This document shows, piece by piece, positions 1-18,189 of a DNA stretch of 64,000 nucleotides (position 1 is the stretch's first letter; every line of letters begins with the position of its first letter). The notes under the pieces were generated by a model, which was given only the letters and a program-made list of their open reading frames with translations, ran no database searches and was not told the DNA's origin. Source of the stretch: Tubiluchus corallicola. Its lineage: Eukaryota > Priapulida > Priapulimorpha > Priapulimorphida > Tubiluchidae. Where the stretch lies: NCBI GenBank assembly GCA_030141605.1, contig JAQGDQ010000212.1, positions 318,769 to 382,768 on the forward strand. The letters are read 5' to 3'. Both the position numbers and the translations under genes were made by a program.

Positions 1-321
1 ACTTACATTTTATTTTGTTGCGTACAGAGCATGCGATAGCAGTAATGCTGTATAAAACTTTACATTTGTAAATTTAAACTTCCGCAATAACGGTTAGTTG
101 CAGCCATTGTGTCAGAAAATCGCTTGAAACAAGTATAGATAACATTGCATAAAGTGTGAAAAATAATCAGAGCATTTGTAGCACACTGTTCACAAGCGGA
201 GAACCATTCATAGAATTTGGAAATGAATTCCGTATGAACAATCCGATTTGAAAAAATGTCCAAACTGCTTTTTATTTGTCCTTTGAATTAACCTTATTTC
301 GCAAGTAAATGTAATTGCATC
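1..321. other. Left-edge non-coding stretch
   Basis: No coding exon is recognisable here. If the gene at 577-2921 has the same layout as its neighbour at 4852-11661, this is part of the intron before its penultimate exon. The stretch at about 115-185 (around AATAATCAGAGCATT) resembles 36866-36935, so it is a piece of a dispersed repeat. Confidence 0.5.
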
Positions 322-547
322 AAAATGGAATTTATTGGCAACTGGTTTCGATGAAAGGTGCTCATTATCAAGGCATCTAAGACAAAGAAATTTACCAGAA
401 TTTAGAAACAACAATTCTTGGCGGAGTGGTTATTAACTACTGAATTGTATTTTGATGTTGTTTCTAATTTCTAGCAAATTTCTTTGTTTTAGATGCCTTG
501 ACAATGAACAGTTTTGTTCGAAACCGGTCGGCAATAAATTCCATTTA
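322..547. repeat. Fold-back (inverted repeat) with ~90-bp arms
   Basis: The left arm (about 322-412) and the reverse complement of the right arm (about 455-547) match over about 90 bases with scattered mismatches. Both contain GGAATTTATTG, then CAAGGCATCTAA, then ACAAAGAAATTT. The loop is only about 40 bases. The right arm ends about 30 bases before the sulfotransferase exon at 577. It is probably a non-autonomous fold-back or MITE-like insertion; no target duplication was identified. Confidence 0.7.
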
Positions 548-576
548 GATGTATTTGTACATAACGAACATTGCAG

Positions 577-2921
577 AATCGAAGGAATTACATCTCCCAC
601 ATAGCTGAATTTCTGGAAATTGACTTATCAGAGGGTAAACTAGACGTGGTTGCAGAAGCGACAAGTTTCGATTCTATGAGAAAGTTTGTTGATGACAATG
701 TCATGAACTTGGCACTTAAAGCATTCGGTGCAGAAAGTACTGACCCAGATGAATTCAACAATGACCTGAGCATTTCCCATTTTATTAGAAGAGGTAAGTA
801 AAGAGTATGAGTTTGCTGATATCTATATAGCATACACTCAATTTAATAATACGGTGTTGTCCTTGTGAATTTGATTGTTTGTTGTTTATTAGACAAAAAC
901 ACCATTACAATTACATAAGATATACTACCTACAATTATACAAACTGAAAACAAAAGTTACTACAATTTCTTGTCAAGTAAGCAGGCAAATATTAGTGAAC
1001 AAATGATGTAACTGCTTGCAGCTGAGCTAAAAGCTGGAACTTGGAAATCCAAACTACAGTGCATGGTGTGTTCTTAGGTGTTAGAGGCAGGACAAAAGAG
1101 GTGCGCAATGAAAAGAGATGCCTTTAGGATAAAATTAGGGTGTAAGTAAGTAACGCAGGTAGAGTAGAAAAAAAAGCTAAAATTTATTAAAAAAAGTAAA
1201 AAAAACGATGAGGTGATAATGATGAAAATGCAGTGAAATGGCTAGAGCATGAAAAGCCATTTATGTATACTGGGACGGACTGTGGGTGGCAACTAACTTG
1301 ATGAACACAATATGCCAAGAAAAGTTGAAGACCAAATCCCCATAATATATACTTAAGAAATGCGTTTTCATCTCCTTCTTAAATCTAGGTTGACATGATA
1401 CTGTTCTAATATTACAAGAAATGGAATTCCAATCATTGGGACTTACAAAAGCAATGAATCGTATATGGGCCTACAACTGAAAATCCAAAAACATGGATCA
1501 GCATTGGAAATTCGATACGTGTGCTGCTGCTATTAAGAAAAGAATCGACCAAAAAATGGTAGAAGCATGAAGTTCGGCATAATATTTCCCACACCACACC
1601 TGCTCACTACTATTTCCTAGACCACACCTGCTCACTACTATTTCCTAGACCACACCTGCTCACTACTATTTGCTAAACCACACGTGCTCACTACTATTTC
1701 CTATACCATACCTGATCACAACTATTTCCTATACCACACCGGCTCACTACTATTTCCTAGACCACACGTGCTCACTGCTATTTCCTAGACCACACCTGCT
1801 CACTGCTGTTTCCTAGTCCACACCTGCTCACTGCTATTTCCTAGACCATACCTGCTCACTACTATTTGCTAGAACATACCTGCTCACTACTATTTCCTAT
1901 ACTATACCTGCTCACTACTATTTCCTAGTCCACACCTGCTCACTGCTGTTTCCTAGATCACACGTGCTCACTGCTATTTCCTAGACCACACCTGCTCACT
2001 ACATTGAATGATCGATGAACGATGATAACTTGAGCTGTAAAAGTGTATCTAATAAAATATAAATTTATATCCCAAAAACCAAAAAGTACATCAAAATGCT
2101 CAAAAATACCAAAAAAAACAGCCAACTACAAATATCGTTATGCAAAACGTAACGATTGTATATCAATCTAAACGTACTAGAGTCGATGCTGACTGATGTA
2201 ACAACAAGCAAACAGGACCTGATTTAGCCCTTCGGGCCCGGGGCACTTAACATTATGAGGTCCTCTACATAAATGTTAATTTTCATGGCAAATAGAACAA
2301 TGAATTGAAATGAATAATAAACCGCATGTCTTCCAAACAAATAATATTATGTTAGCTGCGACGTAAACTTCTGACTTTATTGTTTGCAATTTTATTGACT
2401 GTAAGAATAATTAGTAGTAATTTATTGATTTTTGGCCGATAGGGCCAATCAAACAACAAGCATCATGCAGCAAAATTTTGCATACAAATGCGAACAAACA
2501 GCACATTGAATAGTGACATCATGAGATTGCATCATACAACTTAGTTGTCATCAATATTTAAAAAGTAAAAGTCTGGAATAGAACGTGTGATTGTATTTAC
2601 AAGGAGGTTCACACTAAATAACAGCTGAGCAAGATAATAATCAAGTTTAGTTTTTGCATTTCTATTTACGATTCTTTTTGATAAAAGAAGTCGCCCAGGG
2701 ACCCTCTAGTTGGGGACTCGGGACAGTTTCTCTTATCCCACGCCCTATGAATCGGGCTCTGCGGGCAAGAACGTTTAAGTGTGGTCTGTTATCACTGTAT
2801 GTTTTCAGGAAAAGTTGGTGACTGGAAAAACTATTTTAGCGTCGCAGAAAGTGAAATGTTCGACAAACTGTACAAGGACAAAATGGCGGAAAATGAACGA
2901 CTCGAGTTTGAATTTGAGTAA
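577..2921 (+). CDS. Cytosolic sulfotransferase, last two exons (5'-partial gene)
   Basis: Two exons are visible: 577-793 and 2809-2921 (stop TAA 2919-2921). They are bounded by TTGCAG before 577, GTAAGT at 794 and GTTTTCAG before 2809. The first exon ends in phase 1 and the second supplies the other two bases of a Gly codon. The translation carries the C-terminal half of the SULT fold: the IAEFLEI helix, TSFDSM, and the PAPS-binding [12 protein letters not shown] motif, ending in EFEFE. The family transfers sulfonate from PAPS to hydroxyl or amine groups of small molecules in the cytosol. It is a close paralogue of the complete gene at 4852-11661, in tandem on the same strand. The earlier exons must lie left of the window. 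The reading frame is intact in what is seen, so there is no sign of pseudogenisation. Confidence 0.85.
1593..2002. repeat. 28-bp minisatellite, about 14.6 copies
   Basis: Tandem units of 28 bases share the core CCTGCTCACTACTATTTCCT, with copy-to-copy substitutions such as CACGTG/CACCTG and ACTACT/ACTGCT. It lies in the last intron of the upstream sulfotransferase gene. Confidence 0.9.
2213..2761. mobile_element. Non-autonomous hAT-like DNA transposon relic
   Basis: The left end reads CAGGACCTGATTTA. The reverse complement of the right end reads CAGAGCCCGATTCA, giving an imperfect terminal inverted repeat of about 14 bases of the hAT CAGRGCC type. The flanking 8-mers (2205-2212 and 2762-2769) agree at only 5 of 8 positions, so the target duplication is decayed. 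No transposase reading frame is present. It sits in the last intron of the upstream sulfotransferase gene. Confidence 0.55.
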
Positions 2922-3515
2922 AATACTTAGTTTTAATAGACTTTTGTTGAGTCGTTTTTATAACATAATATAATAGATCTTATATTAAAAATATGTAGTA
3001 AATCGTGTAAAGTTAGTCGGTGAAAATACTTTTGCCTTAATATGAATTTTAGTATCATAATCTGTAATTTCACTTTTCGATAATCAGCTTATATGACAAG
3101 CCACTTCTTTTATTATACATTGTACGAATAGGTTGATATATATGTCTTTTGGAATCAGCGCCATCTACTGATCAAAGTTGCAAACTCACTGTTCCCTTTA
3201 TACGTATGCTTCTTTACAGGCATGGCAATATTAACTCAAACTTTTATGTAATAGTACTAATGGGCCAGGATTTGTCTATTAAACTGCGGAAATTACAATT
3301 ACTCTTACAATTACAATTTTGAAGAATTACCTTTAATAACATAAAGGTAATTTTTCGAAATCAGTTGAATACGTCTCGTGGATTTTTGTCATGCAGTTTC
3401 TTTTGCATAATTAGTTTCGCAAAAGGCCAATCACGTGCTTGAAAGTGTACATAAACTTGTAATCAAATACGTGAGATAACCATTTTTCATGAATCAGCAC
3501 GTTTATTAAGCACAG
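2922..3515. other. Intergenic spacer between the two sulfotransferase genes
   Basis: No gene is seen. The only structure noted is a perfect 11-bp hairpin stem, AATTACCTTTA at 3325-3335 with its complement at 3342-3352, in otherwise AT-rich sequence. Confidence 0.5.
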
Positions 3516-3632
3516 ATGATCGTTTTGGCTTATCAATAATTTTCAATGCTATAAATCAAGCCAAAAGGATCACTATGGCTTTTTTGGATTAATTTATAGA
3601 ATTGAAAATGACTGCTAAGTAGAAACGATCGT
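3516..3632. repeat. Imperfect inverted repeat (fold-back)
   Basis: The segment 3516-3572 is roughly the reverse complement of 3576-3632. Shared blocks are GATCGTTT, ATTTTCAAT and CTATAAAT. The left arm itself contains a smaller inverted pair (GATCGTTTTGGCTT and AAGCCAAAAGGATC). It is probably a decayed MITE or cruciform-forming element. Confidence 0.55.
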
Positions 3633-3799
3633 TTACGCTTATTAATGCTGTTAGATGTAATCAATAATAGTAAAAATGGTTATTATTATTAGTTTATTAT
3701 TTAATTAGGTTCTCTAAATGTTGTGTGAACATGAAAATATTGTAGGCCCTATGCATGTAAATTTTATGTATGTGCCATATGATGCATCATTTCCAATAC

Positions 3800-4245
3800 A
3801 ACTACACATTTTAAAGGTTGCTCAATAATGCATTTCATAGGCTCTTCAACAGCTTGGGAAGATGCACCACAAGTGAAAAATTTGTAAATTTTAATATTCC
3901 TAACTATGATGCTATTACAATAAAGATAACAGGATCATTTATACATGAACTGACAGAACTACCTAATCATATTTTTGATAAACTGTATGCTTACTCATCA
4001 TATAGTAAAACAATTGTATATGGACGTATTAGTACAGACTATATTTTGCCTTGTGTAAACAACATTTTTTATCTTTTTAAATAGGTAGCTTTTATTGTGT
4101 TTTCTGTCTGGGCACGTATGTATATATGTAAATATTTTAGTAGCGTCTATTATGATTTTTATGATCTACCTGGGGATTGAGAGAATTTTATATAATGCTA
4201 TGTACTTTTCAAAGGACAAAATAAAGTTAAAATAAATAAATAACT
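3800..4245 (+). mobile_element. LINE 3' end (C-terminal tail of ORF2 plus 3' UTR)
   Basis: An open stretch at 3818-4084 reads LNNAFHRLFNSLGRCTTSEK and continues in the style of the C-terminal tail that follows the reverse transcriptase in CR1/L2-like LINEs. A related tail occurs at 53586-53804. It is followed by a 3' UTR with AATAAA and an (AATA)n-like tail at about 4220-4243. The RT and endonuclease are absent, so this is a 5'-truncated dead copy. Confidence 0.6.
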
Positions 4246-4539
4246 GATAAATTAGTACCTTTTTAGATGGGCGTTTAGGTTGGCATGCAGTCGTTTAGAC
4301 ATTCATTACCTGTATCTTATATGCTAATTTCTTGCTATAAACTTTTACATACTTTTAAGATTGAGTTGTCGGTTATAAAAAGATTGTTGCAACAAAGTGT
4401 AAAAGCTTGCGTTTTCAAATTTCACCTGTAGATTGTACAACGTTTTTGACAACAGTCAATGTTAAATTTTACATATTAGGTTTGATTTGTTGAATATGTA
4501 AGGATTTACTATGACAAATAGTTAGCAACCTTTTACTTA

Positions 4540-4650
4540 TACAGTGGCTTCGTCTTATCTTCTTTATATGTAGTACATTAGAGTGGAGAAGTGCACACAA
4601 CGCACAGTGGCTCCATCTTGTCTTCTCTATATGTACTATATTATAAAAAG
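4540..4650. repeat. Two-copy direct repeat upstream of the sulfotransferase start
   Basis: About 46 bases starting ACAGTGGCTTCGTCTTATC at 4540 recur in diverged form starting ACAGTGGCTCCATCTTGTC at about 4604. Together they form a ~63-bp-period duplication about 200 bases upstream of the ATG at 4852. Function unknown. The remainder of 4246-4851 shows nothing else. Confidence 0.5.
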
Positions 4651-4851
4651 AACTGTACATACAATATTCATACACTGCAACACCTACATGAGAAAAACAA
4701 ACAAACATTACCATTCGCGCTATCACTTAAAATTACATTTTTATAATTCATTCATACGACGTACTATAAAATAAGCATCAAAGTCCATACACAAGAGCAA
4801 AGTGGAGCGAAGATTTTCATGTACTGAAAAGTAAGTTGGACACGAGTCAAA

Positions 4852-11661
<6,810 letters not shown>

Positions 11662-12245
11662 AATAGTGCCACTCAGTGATAATAGCATTTTGTTGAGCTG
11701 TTCTTATATTAGTAAGTATGCAGTAAAGTTATTTTGTGAAAATATTTTTGTCTTAATATGAATTTTAGTATCATGATGTGTAATTTTGCTGTTTAATAAT
11801 TACGTAGACAGCCTCAAATTACTCTCACATTGCAGTGTGCGAATTGTCTGAAATACCTGGCGGAACACTTAACCAACGCGACCTACTAAGCAAAACTGCA
11901 TGTTCGTTGTACTTTTACCATTTAAATTATTACTTATTGTACATTTCCACTTGCTGCTTTACAACTTTATTCTGTTAATTCACGTAAACAAAACAAAATA
12001 AAAACATGTTTCATTACACCAACGTGAACTGTTTAAAAGTGTTTATAATATAAAATCAAAAAGAGCATTTTCGTTGTTGTTTGTACTTCATCTTTTTCCC
12101 ATGAAAAAGGCACCTACATAAGTACGATTTTCATTACTATTATTATAAACATATTTAAGGATTACAACAATCATATATTAGTTCTGCTGGTATATATATA
12201 TATACCACATATATATATATACAACATATATATATATCGCATATA
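11662..12245. other. Spacer between the sulfotransferase gene and the LRR array
   Basis: No gene is seen. A patchy (AT)n tract with ACCACAT/ACAACAT interruptions occupies about 12189-12245. Confidence 0.5.
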
Positions 12246-12261
12246 TTAATTCTACTGGTAT

Positions 12262-12660
12262 AAGATTCGACGACGGCACCATTTGCGGCGATCTATACAT
12301 CAAACGAAAGGTCTCGATCTAGTGTGGGTGCCATTGGAGGTTTATTTTTCGAATCGTGCCCACAGGGACGAACAGGGGGCAAAAATCCTCCAAAAATGGC
12401 CATTTTCGGCCGTTTTTTGCAAAAGTTATACGTCTGAGATCTGGAGAACGGGAACGGGCCATGGGTGGTGCTGGGTATGGATAGATAGCCCGTTCAGCGG
12501 TGGGTGTCATAGGCGTATTTAGAATTTGCGAGAGGGCCACAGCATCCCGCAACGGGCGATTTCCCGGATCCAACTCGCGGTTTTTTCGAAATTTTGACCA
12601 AACAGCATGCGGAAAAAACGTTCTAGCGGCGCCTGGTGGGACTCTTGGAAGGAGATATGG
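12262..12660. repeat. GC-richer dispersed repeat 'E', copy 1
   Basis: This block is also present at 28299-28640, 43514-43872 and, diverged, 56252-56580. Landmarks are CAAACGAAAGGTCTC, AAAATCCTCCAAAAATGGC, TAGATAGCCCGTTCAGCG and CAGCATGCGGAAAAAACG. It is clearly richer in G+C and CpG than its surroundings. Reading frames within it are not conserved among copies, so it is called a repeat and not a gene. Copies 1 and 4 extend further left than the two inside units B and C. Confidence 0.8.
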
Positions 12661-12754
12661 GCAAAGCCATTGTTTTGACGTCATCAATTATACTCTGCCT
12701 ATAGCTTTAATTCAGTAAAAGCTGCTGCTACTGGCTTTGCGTTATAAGTGACAA

Positions 12755-13690
12755 GATGTTCAACAGATGTTAAATTGGTACACGTGCACCAGGCGTTAGA
12801 ATAGTACACATTCTATAGGTGTTAGACTGGTACACCTTCAAATAGGTGTTAAAGTGGTACACGCTCAACAGATGCTAGACTGATACACATTTGTCGCTTA
12901 TTGTACGCGATTGTGGTATTATGTAATCTATTTAATTGTCAGTTTTCTACAAATGTTTTTTAGCTGCAGCCTCAATATGCCTCCTCATCTCCTCGTTTCC
13001 ATGACTACTGAAAATTAGAAAGTTTGGAAGAGAAGCAACTAGTGAGCTTAATGTATTCTGCTATATAAGAAGCCAAGTAGATTTGATTTTGGTTTAACAT
13101 GTAGAGTATAGGTGACCTTTGCATGAATTAATGTACCTTCTAATAGGAACTTGTATGTCTGGTCATGTGATTAGAGCTTTATTCTCCCAGGCATGCAAGT
13201 TCCAGTTGGTCTTGAGACAGCATTTGGATAGGTTGAAAGTTTTCTACTGTAGTGGTATCATAATGTGTCATAAAAGTTTATAATCTGTGAACATTGTACA
13301 TTTTGCAATAATTTTGTTACAAGTTTTTTACAACATTCAACACGTGTTAGACTGGTATATGTTCAAAAGATGTTAAACTGGTACACCTTCAAACAGGTGT
13401 TAAACTGGTACACGCTCAACAGATGTTAAACTGGTACACGTGCAACAGGCGTTAGAATAGTACACATTCTATAGGTGTTAGACTGGTACACCTTCAAATA
13501 GGTGTTAAAGTGGTACACGCTCAACAGATGCTAGACTGGTACACATTCAACACTTGTTAGACTGGTATATGTTCAAAAGATGTTAAACTGGTACACGTGC
13601 AACAGGCGTTAGACTAGTGCACGTTCAACTGGTGCTAGACTGGTACACGTTTAACAGGTGTTGGACTGGTACACGTTTGCGATAAAGACT
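12755..13690. repeat. 26-bp VNTR, unit A (two blocks)
   Basis: Units of 26 bases share the core GGTACACGTTCAACAGGTGT and a TTAGACT/TTAAACT link. Blocks run 12755-12893 and 13331-13690, split by about 435 bases of unrelated DNA. Homologous arrays are at 29271-29525 and 44490-45060. The array lies just downstream of the - strand LRR gene in each unit. Confidence 0.9.
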
Positions 13691-14068
13691 ATAAAAATTA
13701 TTCAAATGGTTATGTTAAATTTCATCCTCCTACTTCGAATTTAGAGCTACTTTTAACAGAAAATTAAACATAAATTTTATTCGACATTTTTAAAAGATTT
13801 ATTTTTTCTTTTTTTATTTACAATTGTTGCATGTGTGCTGTTCTGTGATTCCCTGAAATGAAATAAAACGAATAAACAAATAAACGTCCAGAAATTTTGA
13901 TCGTTTTGATATGTCAACTGGCAGGTACAGCTCGTAGTCAGGCGTCAAAATTTTTAATTTGAAAAAAGTTTGTTGACAATAATTTGTTACGGTCCTGATA
14001 ACAAAGCCCAAAAAAATGTTGGAGCAGGCGGAGGATATGTATTAAAATAATGGTGATGTTGTCAGTGA

Positions 14069-17000
14069 TCAAATTAATCTGTTTGCAGCTAGATAAGAAC
14101 AAGAGAGCAAAAGAAAGGCTTCCTTGGTCGACCGACTGGCTCTACTGACGAGGATAATTGTCTCATTTAGAGGACAGATATATGTGTAAAGTTTGTCCGG
14201 ATCACTACCATTTCGACTAATTACGCAGTCGAAATTAGGCTGAATTTTTTTCTCTTCAACTATCCATTCCATTACACAGTTGCAGACAAACTTGGTTTCT
14301 GTAACAAGAAAGTTTTTAAACCAGGTAATGAGTTGGAAGGAATAAAGATAGAAAATAAGAAGCAGGATCACTACGCCACATCTCAAACTAAGCATACAGA
14401 CAGACATACAGATAGACATGAAAATCCCGTATGTCACTAGCTAGCAGGCCAGAAACTGGACATTTTGCTAAATATCGTACCTAACTGAAAGCGTTCAGTT
14501 TTGTGTACTGTGTTTCCTATCGGTAAAACATGTCAAAAATGTGAAAACTGTAAAAACTAGTTCTCGTTGACAAATGCGTGGTTTGTTTGATATCTCGCAC
14601 TTCCTATTATCTGACAATAAATGACAAAACTTATAAGTACCCACTGACGTATGCTGTGGTAACAAGTTTACCACAAATTATCCATACACTCAAAAACAAT
14701 AATATTTAGCTGAAATTCAACTGGAATAACTCCCTGATGTTCGCATGACACGTGCGCATATCTGAACCCGGGTTAGCGCGGGGAGGGGGGTTACTAAATA
14801 AATAAAAATAAATTGTTTGAAATGTGACTAATTTCGAAATAAACTTCTTGGTTCTTGTTGTGCAGTGTTTAATTAACCTTAAAAAAACAAAAACAAATGT
14901 TAGTACTAGTTGACAATATTTCTGACGTGGCCAGAAACTCAAGATTTTGCAACAATGGTTACAAATTTGAGCCTTAAAAATGAAGAGATGACAGTTTTTC
15001 TTGAAACAGCTTATTCTCTTTTATTGAATTCACCTTGCTTGAATACATAGGAAGTGCATTTCATAATGAAACCTCAGCCCATCAACCACGGGTCTAAGGC
15101 CAACCAATCTCGGCATAACTCATATCATTCAGTTTGTCCCATTGAGACCTTTCATTTGATGTACAACATGCATGCTAGATCTTGGAATACTTTTGGTAGA
15201 CCCCGGAAAGCATTTGTCTCTTCGAACCCTTTTTTCCCCAATAAGGTCACAGGTTAACGACTCACACTGTAACCTATACCATTCGATTCGCCTCATCAAG
15301 ACCTTTCATTTGATGTGTTACATGGTACTATTCGTTAGACACTCGATGAATTTCTGTTCCTGACCCCTACTGGGGTCAAAGATCAACTAGTTTCGGCATA
15401 ATTTAAACCATTCGGTTTGTCCCTTGTCCCATCGAGACCTTTCATTTGATATGCTACAAGCTAGTTCCGGTCGAACACGTCAAACAACTTTGGCATGGTA
15501 ACTATATGCCAAATATTGTGGCCCTAGCTCAAAAACTATGGGAGCAGATGGATCCTAAAGAAAATAAATGAAGAAATGACTGCTCCGTGACCTTTCACCC
15601 GGCAACTCGGGTGACATGTATGCGTGGATACCTTTGCTCTGAATGTACTCTGTGGGTTTTGTATCTCTAGCCTTCAGCATGCAAAAGGTCACCAATTTAG
15701 GGACCCAAATTTTGCATTTTGGCCCTTCACTTGGGCGTTTAAAGCTTGTCGGCTTTTTAAAACCCCAGGTGCACATCTACACTACAGTACCCAAATACTT
15801 GTGAAAAAAATGGAAAAAACGAAAGCAATAGGAGTTGAATCAAGGAAAAACTGACTAACGCCCATGTCCTTCGCCCTTGACCAGTGGTCAGCGGTCAACA
15901 TGCTGTTGTACGCCCCCCGCCCAGGGATACCCACTCTGTGAATTTGGTGACCTTAGCTTGCAAGGCTTAACAGTTATTAAGCGTTAAAGTTGCGGAGAAT
16001 AAATAATAAATCATATGATTAATAATAACCGGGTGAAAAACAGTAATATAGTTTTCGATATAAAAATTTTCGATGTTTTACAGTCAAAAAATCACAGGAC
16101 AAATGATATTTTGGGGGAAGTCTGTCCCATATTTTTTTAGCATTCGCTCAGATTTAGGGCAATTTTCTTTCTGTCCTGGCTTGTACGCCTATGTAAGACA
16201 ATGAGTAATAACTAGGCAATAACCTGTACATAACATTTACAAAGCATAGAAAATAAACAGTACATAAAACATTTTCCAGTCCTTGCAAGAAGCAATTTCG
16301 GTTCCGTAGATATTTCATTTTTTTGAAGATGGTAGCTCTCTAAATGCGGTCCAGTGTCTTTAGTACAGGCTAATAGATTCACAATATTCGTTTCGTGCGG
16401 ATAACTAGTCAGAATACCACATTTAACGCTGGTAAACAGCCCAGAAAACGAACATTTTAGTTCAGCAGTGGCCGCCATATTGAATGCTGGAGGCCAATCC
16501 TGTCGGTAGTTTAACCAATGTGCTGGCCAGGCCCCTAGTTGCCAAAGATGAATATTTATGACGTTTTGAAGTATTTTGACAAGATTTGACAACTCAGGTT
16601 TACCTACACGATGCTTTTTGACGAACGTTGTTACCTATATTTTCACCCTGATGAATGCCTCTTTCAGGGGTCATTTAGAATAGGGTGGAAATTCGCTCCA
16701 TCGAAATTATCACTGCAGCATAGTGGGATGGGATGCTCTATTCACATACATATCGATATGTTTGTCCAACGCAGTGGGTGAGATATAAGACTGAAATGAC
16801 TGAGTATTTGCATCTGCATCGTATGCATAACGCGAGCTAGAAGATCCCCTGTAGAGCCGAAAGAGGGGGGTTTGGGACAAAAGTCATCAAGTCATTTTGG
16901 AGAAGATAACAAGATTCAATACTGTGCAGAGTCAGATCTATTCAAACACAGTAGTTGCTGCATGACTAATCCTTCAAATATGAGTAAAAAATAGAGAAAA

Positions 17001-17987
17001 ATAGGTATTTTTTCATGAATTTCGGCCTATGCCGTACCTCTGCTACTATGAGGAGTTGGGCCAAGCGGATTCATATAGTGAATACTAGTGACTAGTGGAC
17101 CTCATACGCGAACTTTGGTCTGAATCGGTTTACCTAACCTTGTGCCGTATTTTTCCGATTTTGCATGGTCTTCTCGCGGACGTGTTCTTAATTCGTTTTA
17201 CCTTAATTGTTGGCTAGTCTTATAAATTGTGTTTTTAAAATTTGCCCCAAAACAAGCAGGACAAAGATTTGAAATTATAGTTTTGCTACTAAAATTTTCT
17301 AGGAATTGCGAATATACCTTTCATTTCTAGGATGACACCTCTTGTTGCATTCAGATTTCGAGGTCTTTTAGGAAGATGTATTTTAAAATTGTCAACATCA
17401 TGTAAACCGGTGTGAGCTATAACAATGTTCTTAATGTTTTGGTTTTCGGAAAGGTCTAAGTCTACTTTCTGCAGCCAAGGAGCATGTATTATTTCAAGAC
17501 GTTCCATGGATTTCACCTCTTTGAAAGCGTCTGCAGCAATCCACTGAAGCTTCTCGTTCCACATCAACTTCAGTATGGTAGCTTGAGCACAAATACGCTT
17601 TGACTCAAGAGCCTGTAACTTGGATTGAATTATCTCCAATGTACTGAAAAGCTTTTCTCTTAGATAACATTTCGGAAGTGCGTTAGGAAGTATATTGTAA
17701 AGCTGCAACTGCTTTGTCTCCGATTTCAAGTCCCTGAATATATCATAAAGGTCAGTGTCGCCTAAATTAAGCTTCTTTCCACAGGTCATTTTGCAAGGAA
17801 GTTCAATTTCATAGGAACACAGCCGATCATTGAGTTCACCGCAATGCTTTTCATCGCCCACCTCGCGTAAATGCCGTTTCAAAACATCAGACTCAAAAAA
17901 CCCTTGGAGAGCAAAACTGGAATAAGATATTGAAAGGCCAACAAAGTGAACAAACGCCATCCATAAAATGGACTGCGCATGCAACAT
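14069..17987 (-). CDS. Secreted leucine-rich-repeat protein with LRRCT, copy A
   Basis: Exon 1 (ATG at 17987 down to 17318) and exon 2 (14298 down to stop at 14069) join across AAAG|GTATAT and TTGTTACAG in phase 1, giving 900 nt and 299 residues. Residues 1 to about 28 are a signal peptide (hydrophobic ILWMAFVHFVGLSI). A Cys cluster at about 55-75 (CSYEIELPCKMTC) looks like an LRRNT. LRR-type periodic leucines follow, e.g. LMWNEKLQWIAADAF. Exon 2 supplies ETKFVCNCVMEW and two later Cys, the four-cysteine LRRCT pattern (about C229, C231, C248, C265). The protein is probably extracellular; ligand unknown. The intron holds a 1.3-kb stretch not found in copies B and C. Compared with B and C it has extra residues near 35-50 and an earlier stop, so it ends at AANRLI. 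No upstream TM or TIR exon is visible. Confidence 0.7.
15141..15450. repeat. Three-copy ~150-bp repeat with GACCTTTCATTTGAT motif
   Basis: GAGACCTTTCATTTGAT or a one-base variant occurs at 15141-15160, 15294-15315 and 15431-15450, each preceded by a CCATTCGGTTTGTCC-like block. The motif is nearly the reverse complement of ATCAAACGAAAGGTCTCGAT in repeat E (12299-12318). It lies in the intron of LRR copy A, within a segment (about 14760-16060) that copies B and C lack. Confidence 0.65.
16212..16592 (-). other. Intronic open frame of unknown meaning, also in unit C
   Basis: A 126-codon - strand open frame starting MSNLVKILQ lies inside the LRR intron. It recurs, longer, at 47944-48381 in unit C. 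The region is deleted in unit B. It has no recognisable domain. The two copies are close duplicates, so shared openness is weak evidence of coding. It is more likely non-coding. Confidence 0.25.
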
Positions 17988-18189
17988 GATGAAACCAGCA
18001 AATCAACATTTCAGGGTTGAATTCTGACAGCGATGACTTTAGTTGCCTTTGAGCACGGAAGTGTGTGCAACACTTAGTGACAGAGAAAACAGCAGTTTTC
18101 GAATATTTCGATTTCCTGCGTCATAATGCAATTGCGACTGATGTAATAACAATTTGAACATAAAAGTCAAAATACTAAACACAAGAAGC

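Noticed and set aside
12319-12718. Open frames on both strands in repeat E (also 43544-43738 and 56466-56719)
   Set aside because: Frames are not preserved between the four copies. Openness reflects the higher G+C content.
12755-13690. Possible CRISPR array (regular ~26-bp repeats, also 29271-29525 and 44490-45060)
   Set aside because: The repeats are contiguous without spacers, vary internally and lie in a spliced eukaryotic genome. They are a VNTR.
17289-17987. LRR gene as a Toll-like receptor
   Set aside because: No membrane exon or TIR-type motif joins it. The next same-strand exon is an LRRCT followed by a stop, and the membrane-protein exons further on have their own ATG.
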